Part shown: piece by piece, positions 11,126 to 21,255 of the stretch
How positions within the stretch are numbered: position 1 is the stretch's first letter
Layout: each line of letters begins with the position of its first letter
Assembly: GCA_026225945.1 (NCBI GenBank)
Contig: JAMJFZ010001258.1
Coordinates: forward strand, 10,671,001 to 10,735,000
DNA length: 64,000 nucleotides
Source of the DNA: Cricetomys ansorgei
Lineage: Eukaryota; Chordata; Mammalia; Rodentia; Nesomyidae
Reading direction: 5' to 3'
The notes under the pieces: model-generated
What the model was told of the DNA's origin: nothing
Seen by the model: only the letters and a program-made list of their open reading frames with translations
Database searches by the model: none
Translations under genes and position numbers: made by a program

Positions 11126-11924
11126 TAACAACCATCAAGATTTTCAGAGTGTTTAGAGAATCAATATGGTTGAAGTATAATTTCAGTGTCTAACTTTGCT
11201 GCCAGCCTTCTGGAGATCCAGATTACCCAACAAGGAAGGTTCTTCATAAGAATGAAAACATTACATAGGAAATCTTTCTATAATAGAAGCTTCAAAATTT
11301 CACCCAGATGCTATTTCTAGAGCCCAGAGATAATAGTGTGACACCAATGTGCCTTTTGCAGAATAACATTTTCAGCAGATGTGATGGGAGCTACATCAAA
11401 ACCCCTTAATTAGAAACGTGTGTCTGTCTGTTTCTAGTGAAGCAATTAAGTGGGTGTATTTCACAGATGAAGCCAATTCAGCTTGCATTTCAGTGATAAA
11501 CTTCCCTACATCCTTCTTTGGCTACATCATCTTATTTCTCTAGCCTCAGTTTCCTCGTTCATTAGCTGACTGTACAATAGTCTCTGCTTCATTATTATGC
11601 TGGAAGCATAATTTCAGTTAATAGATGTGAGGGAGAGAACACATTGAGATCATCAGTGAAGGTGCTGCCTAATTCATTGTATTACTTCAGAACAGAAAAG
11701 CTGCCCCCTCAAGAGCCACTTCACTGTTAGCTGACAATTTGGGAGGGGGCGTAGAGCATTCCTTCATAATCAGAAATGAGACTAAATGAGATATAATCCT
11801 ATTAATTCATACGTAGTGCATTACACGATAACGGTCTTCCCTCTACAATTCTACTGCAATAGTGCCCAATCAGGAAGAGAGGGCTGCCATGTATCGAGAA
11901 CATGCAAAGTGTCCACCCAGGTGC
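11126..11924. other. Unassigned DNA, possible single-copy conserved element
   Basis: Not recognisable as repeat. About 11330-11760 is rich in homeodomain-type TAAT/ATTA cores: 'cttaattag', 'gcaattaag', 'cctaattcatt'. Such composition is typical of conserved non-coding elements in gene deserts, but conservation cannot be judged from one sequence. Confidence 0.3.
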
Positions 11925-12040
11925 AGTGCACATGTATATAATGAGTCATTAATTCTCACAGCAGATCTTAAACCAAGCAAATGGCTGGACTGGGATCACG
12001 TCACAGTTTGGCTTTCAGAGCATGCTATTATTTCAAAATT
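11925..12040 (-). mobile_element. MIR SINE fragment
   Basis: Plus-strand text reads as a reversed MIR: 'cattaattctcacagcag', then 'aatggctggactgggatcac' and 'cagtttggctttcagagcatgc', matching the tRNA-related half. Confidence 0.5.
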
Positions 12041-13079
12041 CTCCCTTCTACTAGTTTTGCTGGCTCCATCCTCTTATTTTCTTCCTGCCTATTGCTTCCC
12101 TGTTATACTCCTGGAACAGTAGAATTGGATTGACAATTGAAGAACACTCTACACAATACTTGGTAGAACTTCTCAGAGGCAAAAAGGTGAAAGAAACGAA
12201 TTAGTTAATTATTCTTGAGGGAATAGTAGATAGAACTCCTAGCACAATACTGGGGCATCATAAGTCACTAATTTGGGATAGAAAAACAGAACAATGAACC
12301 AGAGAAGCGACAAAGTGTTGTGTTTATGTTCTCTTTTTCCAAAAACAAGGTGAGACCAAAAGACACATGATCTTCAAACAAGGAGAGTAGAAGATCCAAC
12401 TGAGATTGCAGACACTATTTGAAATGGTTTTGTTTTGGGACTTCTGCTCTTGTGAACCAAATTTTAATGAGATATACAACAAGCCAATGATATAAGCTAA
12501 CTTGGAAGGAAATAACTATGTAAATATCAGCAGAGTGATAGTCTTCACAGTGCCTGGAAATTCAAATTCAGAACCTTGGGTGTCAACCTTGGAATTTATT
12601 AGATTTGAGTCACTATTTTAAGAAATCCACAGGTGATTCATTGGCATTACAGTTATGATCTAGCTGTTTATCCTTTGCTAATCTGGAACAAGCAGTCCTA
12701 AAATGAATGTGTGACATGAAAAGACTGTAAAAACAAGATCTTGACGTGTAAACTGGAATGATTTTATTGAACATGTGAACGAAGTTGGTGATGCATTGAT
12801 GACTTCTAATATCACCCCTGGACAAGGTAAGGCCAAGGTAACTACATCAGGACTGTGGGACCACATCTTGCCTCTCTTCGTTTTATTGATTCTACTGAAT
12901 CAAAGGAGGAAATTTCAGGTCATGAAGATGGTTGTGGTCCTGTCGTTGTTGCCTTGACAGAGTATCTTGTACCTTGTTTTCATTTAGGAATGAGAATACT
13001 TCTGGAAGGGAAGAACAACTTTTGGGAGGAAACCAGTTTTCACTTTCTGCCAAATAATCAAAATATGTACAATAGTTAA
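12041..13079. other. Unassigned non-coding DNA
   Basis: Three short overlapping open frames near 12613-13079 on both strands have no recognisable product. No repeat identified. Confidence 0.35.
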
Positions 13080-14160
13080 GTAAAAATAAGTAGATACATT
13101 AAATCCTAAGTAAAAGAGAAGTAAAAAAATTAGATAAAAATTGAATCTAATAGTAGGAAACCAAAAGGGAAAAAAAAATCAATGAAACTAAGATTATGTT
13201 CTTTGAAAATATCAGTAAAATTAAAATGTATACACAAGTTAAAAGATGAACAAAAAAGAGAGAGTAAGCAAGAACAAGAGTGAATGGGGGAAAGCTTACA
13301 TTAATAATATAAATTACAGAGAGGCTATCAGTATTGATGTCACATATACTAGAATTAATAATATTATTATGAAGGTTATGTCACAAGATTTGATAACCTA
13401 GATTACCCAAGAAAGACACAAACTATGAGAACACATATAAGGAAAAACAGATAATCCTAATAAATACTACTTTCATTTCTTAAATGAATTACTAATTTGA
13501 ATTTTCTTAAAAACATGCACCACGCATAGAATATTTTTCAAGTGAATTCCACTTAGTATTTTAGCAAGACTTGATCTCAATTCTCTAATATTTATTCCAG
13601 TAAAAAAAAAAAATGTAGAGAGGCACAATCTAACTCTACTTCTAAGATCAACATATATTAACATCAAACCCCAGAATAAAAAGGTTTTACAAGAAAAAAA
13701 TTATAAACAATATATCTAATGATTGTGATTGCAAATATTCTCAAACAATGTTAACAAAGGAGTTAACCACCATGACAAAGTATGATTTATCTCAAAACAG
13801 GTCTGAAATGAAACAATTTATAATCATGCCAATGAATGCAGTAAAAAGAATATGAGAAAGTCTGATCATCATTCATCATAAAATCACTTAGCCAAATAGG
13901 AAGAGTAAGAAGGTGCTCCTTCAACTTGATAGTCCACACTGGCAAAGTCACTAGTTAAAATCCTAATTAACAGTGAGAAATTAGATGCGTTCTGGCTAAT
14001 ATCAGAAAATAGACAAAAAAAAAAAAAAGTCCGGGATAGTGCAATGCAACAATAAAAAAATGTAAAGCACGCACTTAGAGAAATACAAAATAATGCCGCC
14101 GTTGTTCACAGATGTCACTTTTACCCAAGGACATAGTGTTAAATAATCAACACTGAAAAC
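13080..14160 (+). mobile_element. LINE-1 ORF2 remnant (sense)
   Basis: The A-rich strand follows L1 ORF2: 'ccaaaagggaaaaaaaaatca', 'tatgttctttgaaaatatcag', 'accatgacaaagtatgattta', 'cacttagccaaataggaag'. The order runs from linker to reverse-transcriptase region. Every frame is broken. It is interrupted or ended at 14164 by an L1 3' end in opposite orientation. Confidence 0.65.
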
Positions 14161-14163
14161 TTC

Positions 14164-14480
14164 TTTTTTTGTTATTGAAAATATATTTTTCTTTCATATA
14201 ATACATCCCTGCCACAGTTTCCCTTCCCTCCATTCCTCCCATCCACTCTCCCTCCATTTCCCTTCAGGAAAGAGAAGACTTCCAAGCAATATCAACAAAC
14301 ATAACACAACAAGATACAACAAGACAAGGCCCAAACCTTCGTATTAAGGTGGTATGAGGCAACCCAGTTGGAAGAAAAGGGTCCCAAGTTCAGGAAAAAG
14401 AATCAGGGATAGTCCCACTCCCATTGTTACTGGTCTCAGAAAAACACCACACTAACAGCTCCAACATATACACAGTCTTA
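14164..14480 (-). mobile_element. LINE-1 3' end, antisense (Lx-like)
   Basis: Begins with a T-rich stretch (reversed poly-A region), then the C/T-rich block 'cccttccctccattcctcccatcc'-like at 14220-14270. It continues with 'acaagataca', 'gaggcaacccagttgg', 'gtcccactcccattgtta' and 'gctccaacatatacacag', the reverse of the 3'UTR seen at 60835-61312. Confidence 0.75.
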
Positions 14481-14734
14481 AAACTATTGTGTGATTATAG
14501 CACAGTTTCAATATTCAAGATTAACATATAAATGTACATTTTTCTCATATATAACAAATGAATTAGTAGCATTTTAATTTTAAGATGACCCACCATTTGC
14601 AATGTTCTACCCCCAAGAAGGTTTTAGGTGTGAACTGAAGACGTATGTACAAGATCTACATGTGAGAAACTGTAAAACTCATTGGCTTATTCCATTAGTG
14701 GAAAGAGGGTCTAACCCAAGCGCAGGTTGCCCTG
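14481..14734. other. Unassigned AT-rich spacer
   Basis: No feature recognised; may be the 5' continuation of the antisense L1. Confidence 0.3.
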
Positions 14735-14845
14735 GGAAACACTGGGAGGCTATGTGTCTTAGGCTGTCTGTAACTCACCATCCTCCTGTTTTAGTGTCCC
14801 CTAGTACTAGGATTATAGGAATGAGTCACCACACCCATCAACAAA
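14735..14845 (-). mobile_element. B1 SINE fragment
   Basis: Reversed B1: 'ctgtctgtaactcacc', 'tagtactaggattatagga' and 'atgagtcaccacaccc' give the head region. The 3' part with the A tail is missing. Old copy. Confidence 0.6.
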
Positions 14846-15314
14846 GCTCACGTGAGACAAACCAGAAAAGCTCCAAATAAGTTAAGATAAAGGACATAGT
14901 CATGAAAAAGGAATATGCAGCATAGACTTATTACAGTATAGATAACTGTCTGTCCATTCACTTATCTCCGATAATAATTCTCTCCTCCCATATGTGCTTC
15001 CTCTTGTCTTTTTATTTCAGATTGGGTGACTTTAAGTGACCTATATCCTGTTCTGCTGCTTTTAGGTGTGCTTAATCAATTAATAATTTTCATATATAAT
15101 ATTGTATATATTTAGTGAATGATAGGTTTTTCACTTCCATTGCTTTCCGCTTCTCTGATAAAATCTCCCAAGTCACTATGTATACTATAAAATTTTTTTC
15201 TAAATAGTTCTTTAAAAGTCAACCATATTCATTATTTTAAGGTGTCAATTTAATAGTTACAAATGTTAACTAGAACAACTTTGAATCTAGGCTTTCTTTT
15301 TCTTTATCTTCTAT
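14846..15314. other. Unassigned AT-rich DNA
   Basis: No gene or nameable repeat seen. Confidence 0.3.
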
Positions 15315-15393
15315 ACATTAGTTATGAAAGATTGAACACATGATCTTGCATATGCTGATCAAATACCTTATCACTAAGATATACCCCCTAGGC
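15315..15393 (-). mobile_element. ID-type tRNA-derived SINE fragment
   Basis: Reverse complement follows the ID core: the plus text 'gattgaacacatgatcttgc' then 'cttatcactaagatata' corresponds to the reversed tRNA-like part with its A and B box regions. Could also be the ID half of a B4. Confidence 0.5.
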
Positions 15394-15660
15394 CCTCCCG
15401 TACATCCCTGGGCCTTTGATTATATTTTTAAAGAAATTGTTGACAGTTGATTCTGTTTTATTTAATGTCTCTGTGATTTTTAGTTTTAACTCAATATCAG
15501 ATATTGGAACATCTCATGCCAAATGTTAGACTATATGATAATGTTATGAAAATCTTGTTTTTGTCAGTTAATCACTGTATATATTTGTGAAAATTTAAAG
15601 AGAATAGTTTTAATTGATATTATCTATTATCTACATATGTAGTCATGTGTTTAGGTATGC
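15394..15660. other. Unassigned spacer
   Basis: AT-rich; nothing recognised. Confidence 0.3.
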
Positions 15661-15891
15661 CAGTGGTTGTCAACCTGTGAGTCGTAACCCTTTTGGGGGT
15701 CAAACAACCCTTTCACAGGGATTTCCTAAGACCACCTGCATATCAGATATTTACTTTATGATTCATAAGAGTAGCAAAATTACATTTATGAAGTGGTAAA
15801 AAAATAATTATATGTTTAGGGGTCACAACATCACCACAACATGAGGAACTATATTAAAGTGTTTCAGCACTGGGAAAGTTGAGAAGCACTG
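15661..15891 (-). mobile_element. URR1-like hAT (Charlie-type) non-autonomous DNA transposon
   Basis: 231 bp, starting CAGTGGTTGTCAACCT and ending in the inverted counterpart GTTGAGAAGCACTG. The interior carries 'ttttgggggtcaaacaaccc', 'catatcagatatttac' and 'atgaggaactatatta', as in the rodent URR1 family. The flanks AGGTATGC (15653-15660) and GTGTATGT (15892-15899) agree at five of eight positions, as expected for a decayed 8-bp hAT duplication. No transposase is encoded; it was moved in trans. The strand is given relative to the usual consensus. Confidence 0.8.
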
Positions 15892-15984
15892 GTGTATGTG
15901 TTTGCATATTTTCAGTGTGGGGGCTCAAGATCAGGGCATCATCCTGGTGAGGTAAGTATCCCACCAGTAAGTTGTACTCCATAC

Positions 15985-16135
15985 CTTTTACTTTTTTCTG
16001 AGACAAAGTCTCACTATGTAGTTCAAGCTGGCCAGAAGCCACCTATATCCTCCTTGCTACCCATGAATTTACAATCATCTGGCTCTTTTCCCAAGATCTG
16101 GGATTGCACCTGTGTGCCAGCATGCTCAGTGTATT
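15985..16135 (-). mobile_element. B1-type SINE, old and diverged
   Basis: Plus strand reads reversed B1/proto-B1: 'ttctgagacaaagtctcac', 'tatgtagttcaagctggcc', then 'gatctgggattgcacctg' and 'tgccagcatgctca'. About 50 bases in the middle are aberrant. Confidence 0.6.
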
Positions 16136-16364
16136 GTCTGTGTAAAATCATCACTAATCTCAAATCTTTTTTAATAATGCTTGGTGTTTATAAAGGGGGA
16201 TCTGACTACTGAAGATTTTCTCACAAATCTTTGTGCACTACCCTATCTTTTCAATTATCATTAGACATCTCCAGTGCATATGGCTTTGTTCCACTTTTAT
16301 CGGGAGTTGCTGAATGCTTCCTAGGCTTATGGTGGGAGACAGAAAGAGTTTTGTACTGGTCTAA
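16136..16364. other. Unassigned spacer
   Basis: No feature recognised. Confidence 0.3.
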
Positions 16365-16720
16365 GATCATTATGGTTTGATGTGAAATGTCCTTCATACA
16401 ATCATGTTTTGAACATTTTGTTCCCAGCTGTAGATGCTGTTTGGGTAGGTTACAGAACCTGTAAGGGGTGAAGCCTCCGGGGAGGAATTATATAACTGGG
16501 TGTAGGCTTTGAGGATTTGTAGTCTGATCCCACCTCTTCCTTGAACATTTCTTCCCAATCTCCGATGCAAGCTCAGCCTCATGCTCTTGCTGTCACACTT
16601 TCCCTGTCACAACACAGTGCATCCATTCTAGAATGGTGAGCCAAAATTAACACTTTCTCCCTTAAGTCACTTTTGTCAGAGCATTTTGTCACAGGCACAG
16701 AAAAGTAGCTAGACACAGAT
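16365..16720 (+). mobile_element. MT-like MaLR solo LTR
   Basis: Follows the rodent MT-like LTR: 'tatggtttgatgtgaaatgtc', 'gaacattttgttcccagctg', 'gagccaaaattaacac', 'ttgtcagagcattttgtcac', ending 'aaaagtagctagaca'. The same type recurs at 61395. No internal MaLR sequence beside it. Confidence 0.65.
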
Positions 16721-16956
16721 GTAGTTGCTGTATCCTTAGCCTTGCAGTGGAGTCACCTCAGCATTCTCTCTCCCCTTCTTCAAGGTGCAGACCCACCCTT
16801 TGCCTGGTCTCTATAGCAACTTGTGCAGGAGAGTGTATTGTTCTTTACATCTCTTAGCATTAGGAGATTTCTAATGTCATTACCATAGAATCGTTTAGTC
16901 TAATAAAGGAGGAAAAAGTTCCCACTGGTAACTTATTCTATTTTGCAATAGAATAA
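16721..16956. other. Unassigned spacer
   Basis: Short stretch between LTR and microsatellite with nothing recognised. Confidence 0.3.
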
Positions 16957-16982
16957 ATATATATATATATATATATATATAT
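16957..16982 (+). repeat. (TA)n microsatellite
   Basis: Pure AT alternation, 26 bp, just left of an LTR insertion site. Confidence 0.95.
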
Positions 16983-17008
16983 TTCTTTTTTTTTCCAAAT
17001 AAATCTTC

Positions 17009-17343
17009 TGTAGTTGTTAGCTGGTATGATGGCTCAATATGGAAGACCCAGAGGCATTTTCATATGTGTAATCCCTGCCAGACCTCAGCAGAGGGAATCA
17101 CCATTATTGCAAGTGCCTTACTCAACAGTGGAACCCTGAGCATCTGAGCTCAGGTGTACTTATTCTTTCAGAACTCCTTGGGTATACCACTGATGCCATG
17201 TGTAGATCATTAGCAATTAAACATCCCCCACAGAAATCAAACACCTGCAAACAATACAAAATGCCAAGGCCTATACATTCCTCTTTCCAACGGTGTACAA
17301 AAGCAATTATTTTAAACACAACCAAAAATAAACTTCCACAACA
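17009..17343 (-). mobile_element. Class-II-like ERV solo LTR, copy 1 of 3
   Basis: 335 bp with TG...CA ends (TGTAGTTG ... CCACAACA), flanked by the exact 6-bp duplication ATCTTC at 17003-17008 and 17344-17349. On the minus strand it starts TGTTGTGGAAGTTTATTTTT and carries AATAAG where copy 3 has AATAAA. It aligns over its whole length with 43612-43935 (opposite strand) and 56762-57090. Six-base duplications are typical of class II (beta-like) retroviruses. No internal region, so it is a solo LTR left by recombination, or a non-autonomous unit. Family name unknown to me. Confidence 0.8.
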
Positions 17344-17349
17344 ATCTTC

Positions 17350-19039
17350 CTTTCATTCCTCTTAGTTTTAAGTTCCAGGGAAATCATCTTGAGTTAAATA
17401 TCTTAGTAACACAGAGACCTAAAGCATCAGAACAAAGCACACATTTGCCTCTCTGCATGTGTTTCTCTTCCTCTAATTTCTGATTTATAATGTCTTTGGA
17501 AGTGCATTTCTGGAGCCTGGATATTATTCTTAAATTTTAATTGGAGAATTGTTTTGCTTTACTTCCACACAAGCTTGGTTTAATTATCAGCATGACCATG
17601 GTAACAGGCAATTTCCTGGAGTATTCTTGATGTTTTCTGAATCATATACCTGAATGGCTTGTTCTTTGTGTGACAAAGGAAATCAGTCCGGAAGAACAGT
17701 ATGTGTGGATAGTTATGTATGAGGACCAGGGTTCCACACACAACCACAATTCAAGGTCTTCCTGTCAATGGTCTAGTCTAATCAATCATGGCTCCTGATT
17801 TCACCTAATCTATTTATCTCTGATGCAGAAGTGCTGAGAGCCAAGATTAATGATGACAATAGCTGTTGTAGCTCCTGATAGTGACAAGATATCCTTGGAG
17901 AATTTTCTCATTTTTACCCAAAGTGGTATAATAGGTTGAAATTAAAGTAGAATCACATCAGTTACGCAAGTTTCTAATTTGGGTGTAAATTTTTGAAATT
18001 ATATAAATTATTCACACAGATGACATTACCTTATTTTTCTATGAGTTAAGTGCTTCATTAATTTATATCTAATCTGTTTGTTTTTATGTATGCCTGACAC
18101 CTCTGTATTGATGATAACAAATTCAATTGACTTCTCCAAGCCCTTTTAACCATCTTTCATTGTGAATTTGTTACATCTTATTTCAAGTAAAAATTTTAGT
18201 TGACATTGAAAATTGAGATACTGCATAACAAATAGAAATTATAATTAATATACTAATGTTGCTAATTGGCTTCTCTGATTTGGCAAGGGCAAATTCATCA
18301 ACTCCATTGCCATGTGGATAATACAACAGTAAAATAAGAAAGATAAGCCTTCTGTTTCTATACCTGAATATACTCTATAAGGAAGATATTGATATGCATA
18401 GTGTTTTATAAAGAGCCCCAAAGTGTATGGAAGAAAGGTTTTTCTTCTCACAGTGTATAATGTAAGAAAAGCTCTAGTAAATGTCCTGTTCTTTTTTTTT
18501 TCCTGATCTCAGTTGATGTTTCTTCCTGAAGATGCAGTTTCTGAAGACTCTGAACTTAGCTGATCCCTAACATGTGGTACCTTTTAAGGAACCTCTAATT
18601 AGGTTTTATGTTACTTTCCTTGATGATTCGTATAGCCAGCTGTTCATACTCAGTTATGATATAGGTCTAACCCAAATTGTCTCCCTTTAAATTAGTTACA
18701 TAAAGCCTCAAGTATCAGAAGAATATTTGCTAATCAAGATCAGATAAAGGGAACTTGAAGCTATGAGCCGTAAAATTAATGCCGTAGTTTCTAATTGCCT
18801 GCCAGGTAGCCCAGACACTAACATTGTTCTGATGTGGCATCCTAGCTGGCCAGTGTGAATGTATATGGCTAGTGTCTTATTTTAGGCTAGCCTCTATCAG
18901 CTTGATAATTGATTCTACTTGTGACTGATGTAGTCTTTCTCTCTGTATGGCAATATCTTCAGTCAATCTCTCCTCACCTGTTTTTCTGGATAAGAATCTT
19001 CATAAGGCAATCAGTTTTGAATATCTCTACTGTGAGCCA
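17350..19039. other. Unassigned AT-rich DNA
   Basis: No repeat named. Two things stand out: an X-box-like palindrome at 17592-17605 (ATGACCATGGTAAC), and a stretch at 18590-18810 with the homeodomain palindrome CTAATTAG and further ATTA cores. A 68-codon minus-strand frame (18245-18451) is not recognisable. Confidence 0.3.
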
Positions 19040-19275
19040 TTTCAACATGAGTTGTTATTTATTGTAGTAATAAGCCAAACATTGCACCAAGCATTTTCCT
19101 TTTCAAAAATTTAATTTTCACGACAACCCTTGAGATAGGTGCTTTGTGTTAATCCTTGTTTCACAAAATATAAAACAGGTCTGGACAAATTTATATAACC
19201 TTCTCAGCCACAGAGAGTGCTACAAGAGTAGTCAGAGAATCAACCAAGCTTTGTCCTGGTTCTGGAGATCTTAAC
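19040..19275 (-). mobile_element. MIR SINE
   Basis: Reversed MIR over most of its length: 'aacattgcaccaagcatttt', 'ttaattttcacgacaaccct', 'gagataggtgctttgtg', 'tcagccacagagagtgc' and 'ggttctggagatcttaacc'. Confidence 0.65.
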
Positions 19276-19709
19276 CTTTTGATAATTATGACTTGATTTC
19301 CTTCCTTTACTCTCAGAGGGTCAGTTTGTTCCTATTTTCATATTCCTAAGGAGCCCTTGTTACTATTAGAAATTTTACCAAAGAAGGAGGGACAGTATGT
19401 TTAAGAGAGGAATTGAGCAGCCCTAACCACTCAGTTATGAAGTCATATAACAGATTCTATGCGAAAACCTTCCTGGCCTGACTATATTCCGCTTTTTATT
19501 CCACCATGCTGATGAAAAATCTTCCTGTCTGTTTACCTAAACTGAAAGGAAATAGCCCTTTCAGTCCTCAGTTGCAATAAGATTTTTCCAGTGGCTGAGC
19601 TGTATTGGATGGGGATTAATATTATTTCAGTCTTATGACAATATATATTTGGACATTATGTTCTCATTTAATAATACAGTTTAGATACTGACATTTATAT
19701 ATTTAAAAC
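19276..19709. other. Unassigned DNA
   Basis: Nothing recognised between the MIR and the B4. Confidence 0.3.
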
Positions 19710-19974
19710 TGGGAACTTTGAGGACACCTGAGCATTAAAGTGCTTCCTTTGTAAGCAAGAAGATTTGAGTTTGATCCTCAGAACCCATGAAATTAAAAAC
19801 AAATGAACAAACACTGAAACAGTGTGGTATGCTTGTTGGTAATGCCAGTGCTGAGGGAGCACAAGCAGGTAGAACTCCAGGTTCATTGGCCAAATAGCCT
19901 TCCTGACAGCAATAATCTGTCTCAAAAATACACAAATGTAGATGACACCTGAATGAATGACACCCAATGGGTGA

Positions 19975-19978
<4 letters not shown>
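19710..19978 (+). mobile_element. B4 SINE (ID-B1 fusion)
   Basis: An ID-like head 'aaagtgcttcctttgtaag' with 'gatttgagtttgatcctcaga' is followed by a B1-like middle 'gtggtatgcttgttggtaatgcc' and the B4 tail 'gtagatgacacctgaatgaa'. It ends directly in a TG array, as B4 elements commonly do. Confidence 0.75.
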
Positions 19979-20010
<32 letters not shown>

Positions 20011-20112
20011 AGGTATGTGTGTGTGTGTGGGTCTGTGTGTGTGAGAGAGTATGTGTGTGTGTGTGTGTGGGTCTGTGTGTGTGAGAGAGTATGTGTGTGT
20101 GTGTGTGTGTGC
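19977..20112 (+). repeat. Compound (TG)n array with a perfect 40-bp duplication
   Basis: TG array containing two exact copies of a 40-bp unit (20021-20060 and 20061-20100) that includes GGGTCTG and GAGAGAGTA interruptions. The long minus-strand frames through it (up to 177 codons, rich in His-Thr) are artefacts. Confidence 0.95.
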
Positions 20113-20699
20113 TGTGTGCGTGCTTGCACAGATGGAGGCCAGTAGTGCACAAACATGCACTTAAATATACAAAGGACCTTAAAGTCCTTCTGTGGTAAGT
20201 CACCAGATGACGCTTCCTTAAGCTTCATCTATTTATGTTGATAATATTCCCATGCAAAGTCCACGGTCCTCTCACAGAGATAAGTTTCTAGAAGACTCTT
20301 CCATACACAACAAGTACAAAACATAGATTATTATCTTTAAATCTCAATTATCTACAAGAAAATATTTTCAAATATTTTAATGTGTATAGATGATTTCTTT
20401 GGTTGAACAATATGGATACTCTTGCCTTCTTTCACAGATTTTCGTGAGAATTCAAACAAAACAGTATTTATTAAAAGAGTTTTGCTTCTTTAGATCTAGC
20501 TCGTCACATAAAGAGCGAAGCGGATCAATGCGTATTCTAATCACAGCAGCAGCAGATACAGCTAAAGAAAGTAACACCAGCACAGCCGTGTGCAGAAAGG
20601 TATGAGCCACTGAACTCAAATTATATATCAAAGGCGTCCACTTCCATGTTTATGGTTAACCCGTAGGCAGTTTTCTCAGTGGGTTCAAACTTCTACATC
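20113..20699. other. Unassigned DNA with an exon-like CpG cluster
   Basis: 20494-20599 is bounded by a pyrimidine-AG (TTGCTTCTTTAG) and a donor-like AAAG/GTATGA. It is open on the plus strand as part of a 71-codon frame from 20390, and holds five CpG dinucleotides where CpG is rare. The peptide matches no family I know. It may be an exon, a conserved element or chance. Confidence 0.25.
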
Positions 20700-21048
20700 A
20701 GAAGGGATGGAAAGATTGTAAGAGCCAGAAAAATAGAGAGGTTGCTATGAAATTATGTCTCTTAGGAATGTCAGAAGCTATATACCCTTAGAGTCTTAAC
20801 AACACAACTGCCTGAACAGGAGCTGAACAAGGATGACATCCATAGATGTGATAACATGGAAGGGAAGCTCAGCAGGCCTGTCTTAGACAAAGAGCTGCAG
20901 GCAACTTAGGAATGCTGAGAGCAGAAGAAATAGTTTTCCCCAAGGAAAAGCACACCAATAGCCTATCAAATACCAAGTAGTCAACCCTGAAAGCATATAT
21001 ACAAGTAACATTTTGCAGACCGAGCAGACTGTTCATACTTATTTAGGT

Positions 21049-21098
<50 letters not shown>

Positions 21099-21255
21099 CA
21101 CGCACACGGAAAACAATAACAAGAACAATTATTGCAAAAAAGAGGCCTTGGATTTGTAAGAGAGCAAGGAGAAGGTAGATGAGAGAGTTTGGAGAGAAGG
21201 GGGAAAATGACATAATTATAATAGCAAAAGAAAAAAAAACATAACTTAAAAATAC
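20700..21255 (+). mobile_element. LINE-1 3'UTR (rodent Lx-like)
   Basis: Runs through the rodent L1 3'UTR: 'gaaagattgtaagagccaga', 'ctgcctgaacaggagctgaa', 'acatggaagggaagctca', 'aaagcacaccaatagcc', 'gcagaccgagcagact'. Then a CA array, the 'ggccttggatttgtaag' block and an A-rich tail at 21230-21240. 5'-truncated, no ORF2. Confidence 0.8.
21053..21097 (+). repeat. (CA)n microsatellite inside the L1 3'UTR
   Basis: 45-bp CA array at a spot where related L1 3'UTR copies also carry simple repeats. Confidence 0.97.

Noticed and set aside
13080..14160. Possible active L1 reverse transcriptase
   Set aside because: Nucleotide similarity to ORF2 is clear, but every frame is broken by stops and indels; a fossil only.
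19695..20228. 177-codon minus-strand open frame
   Set aside because: Its length comes from a TG/CA array read as His-Thr repeats, flanked by B4 SINE sequence; not a gene.
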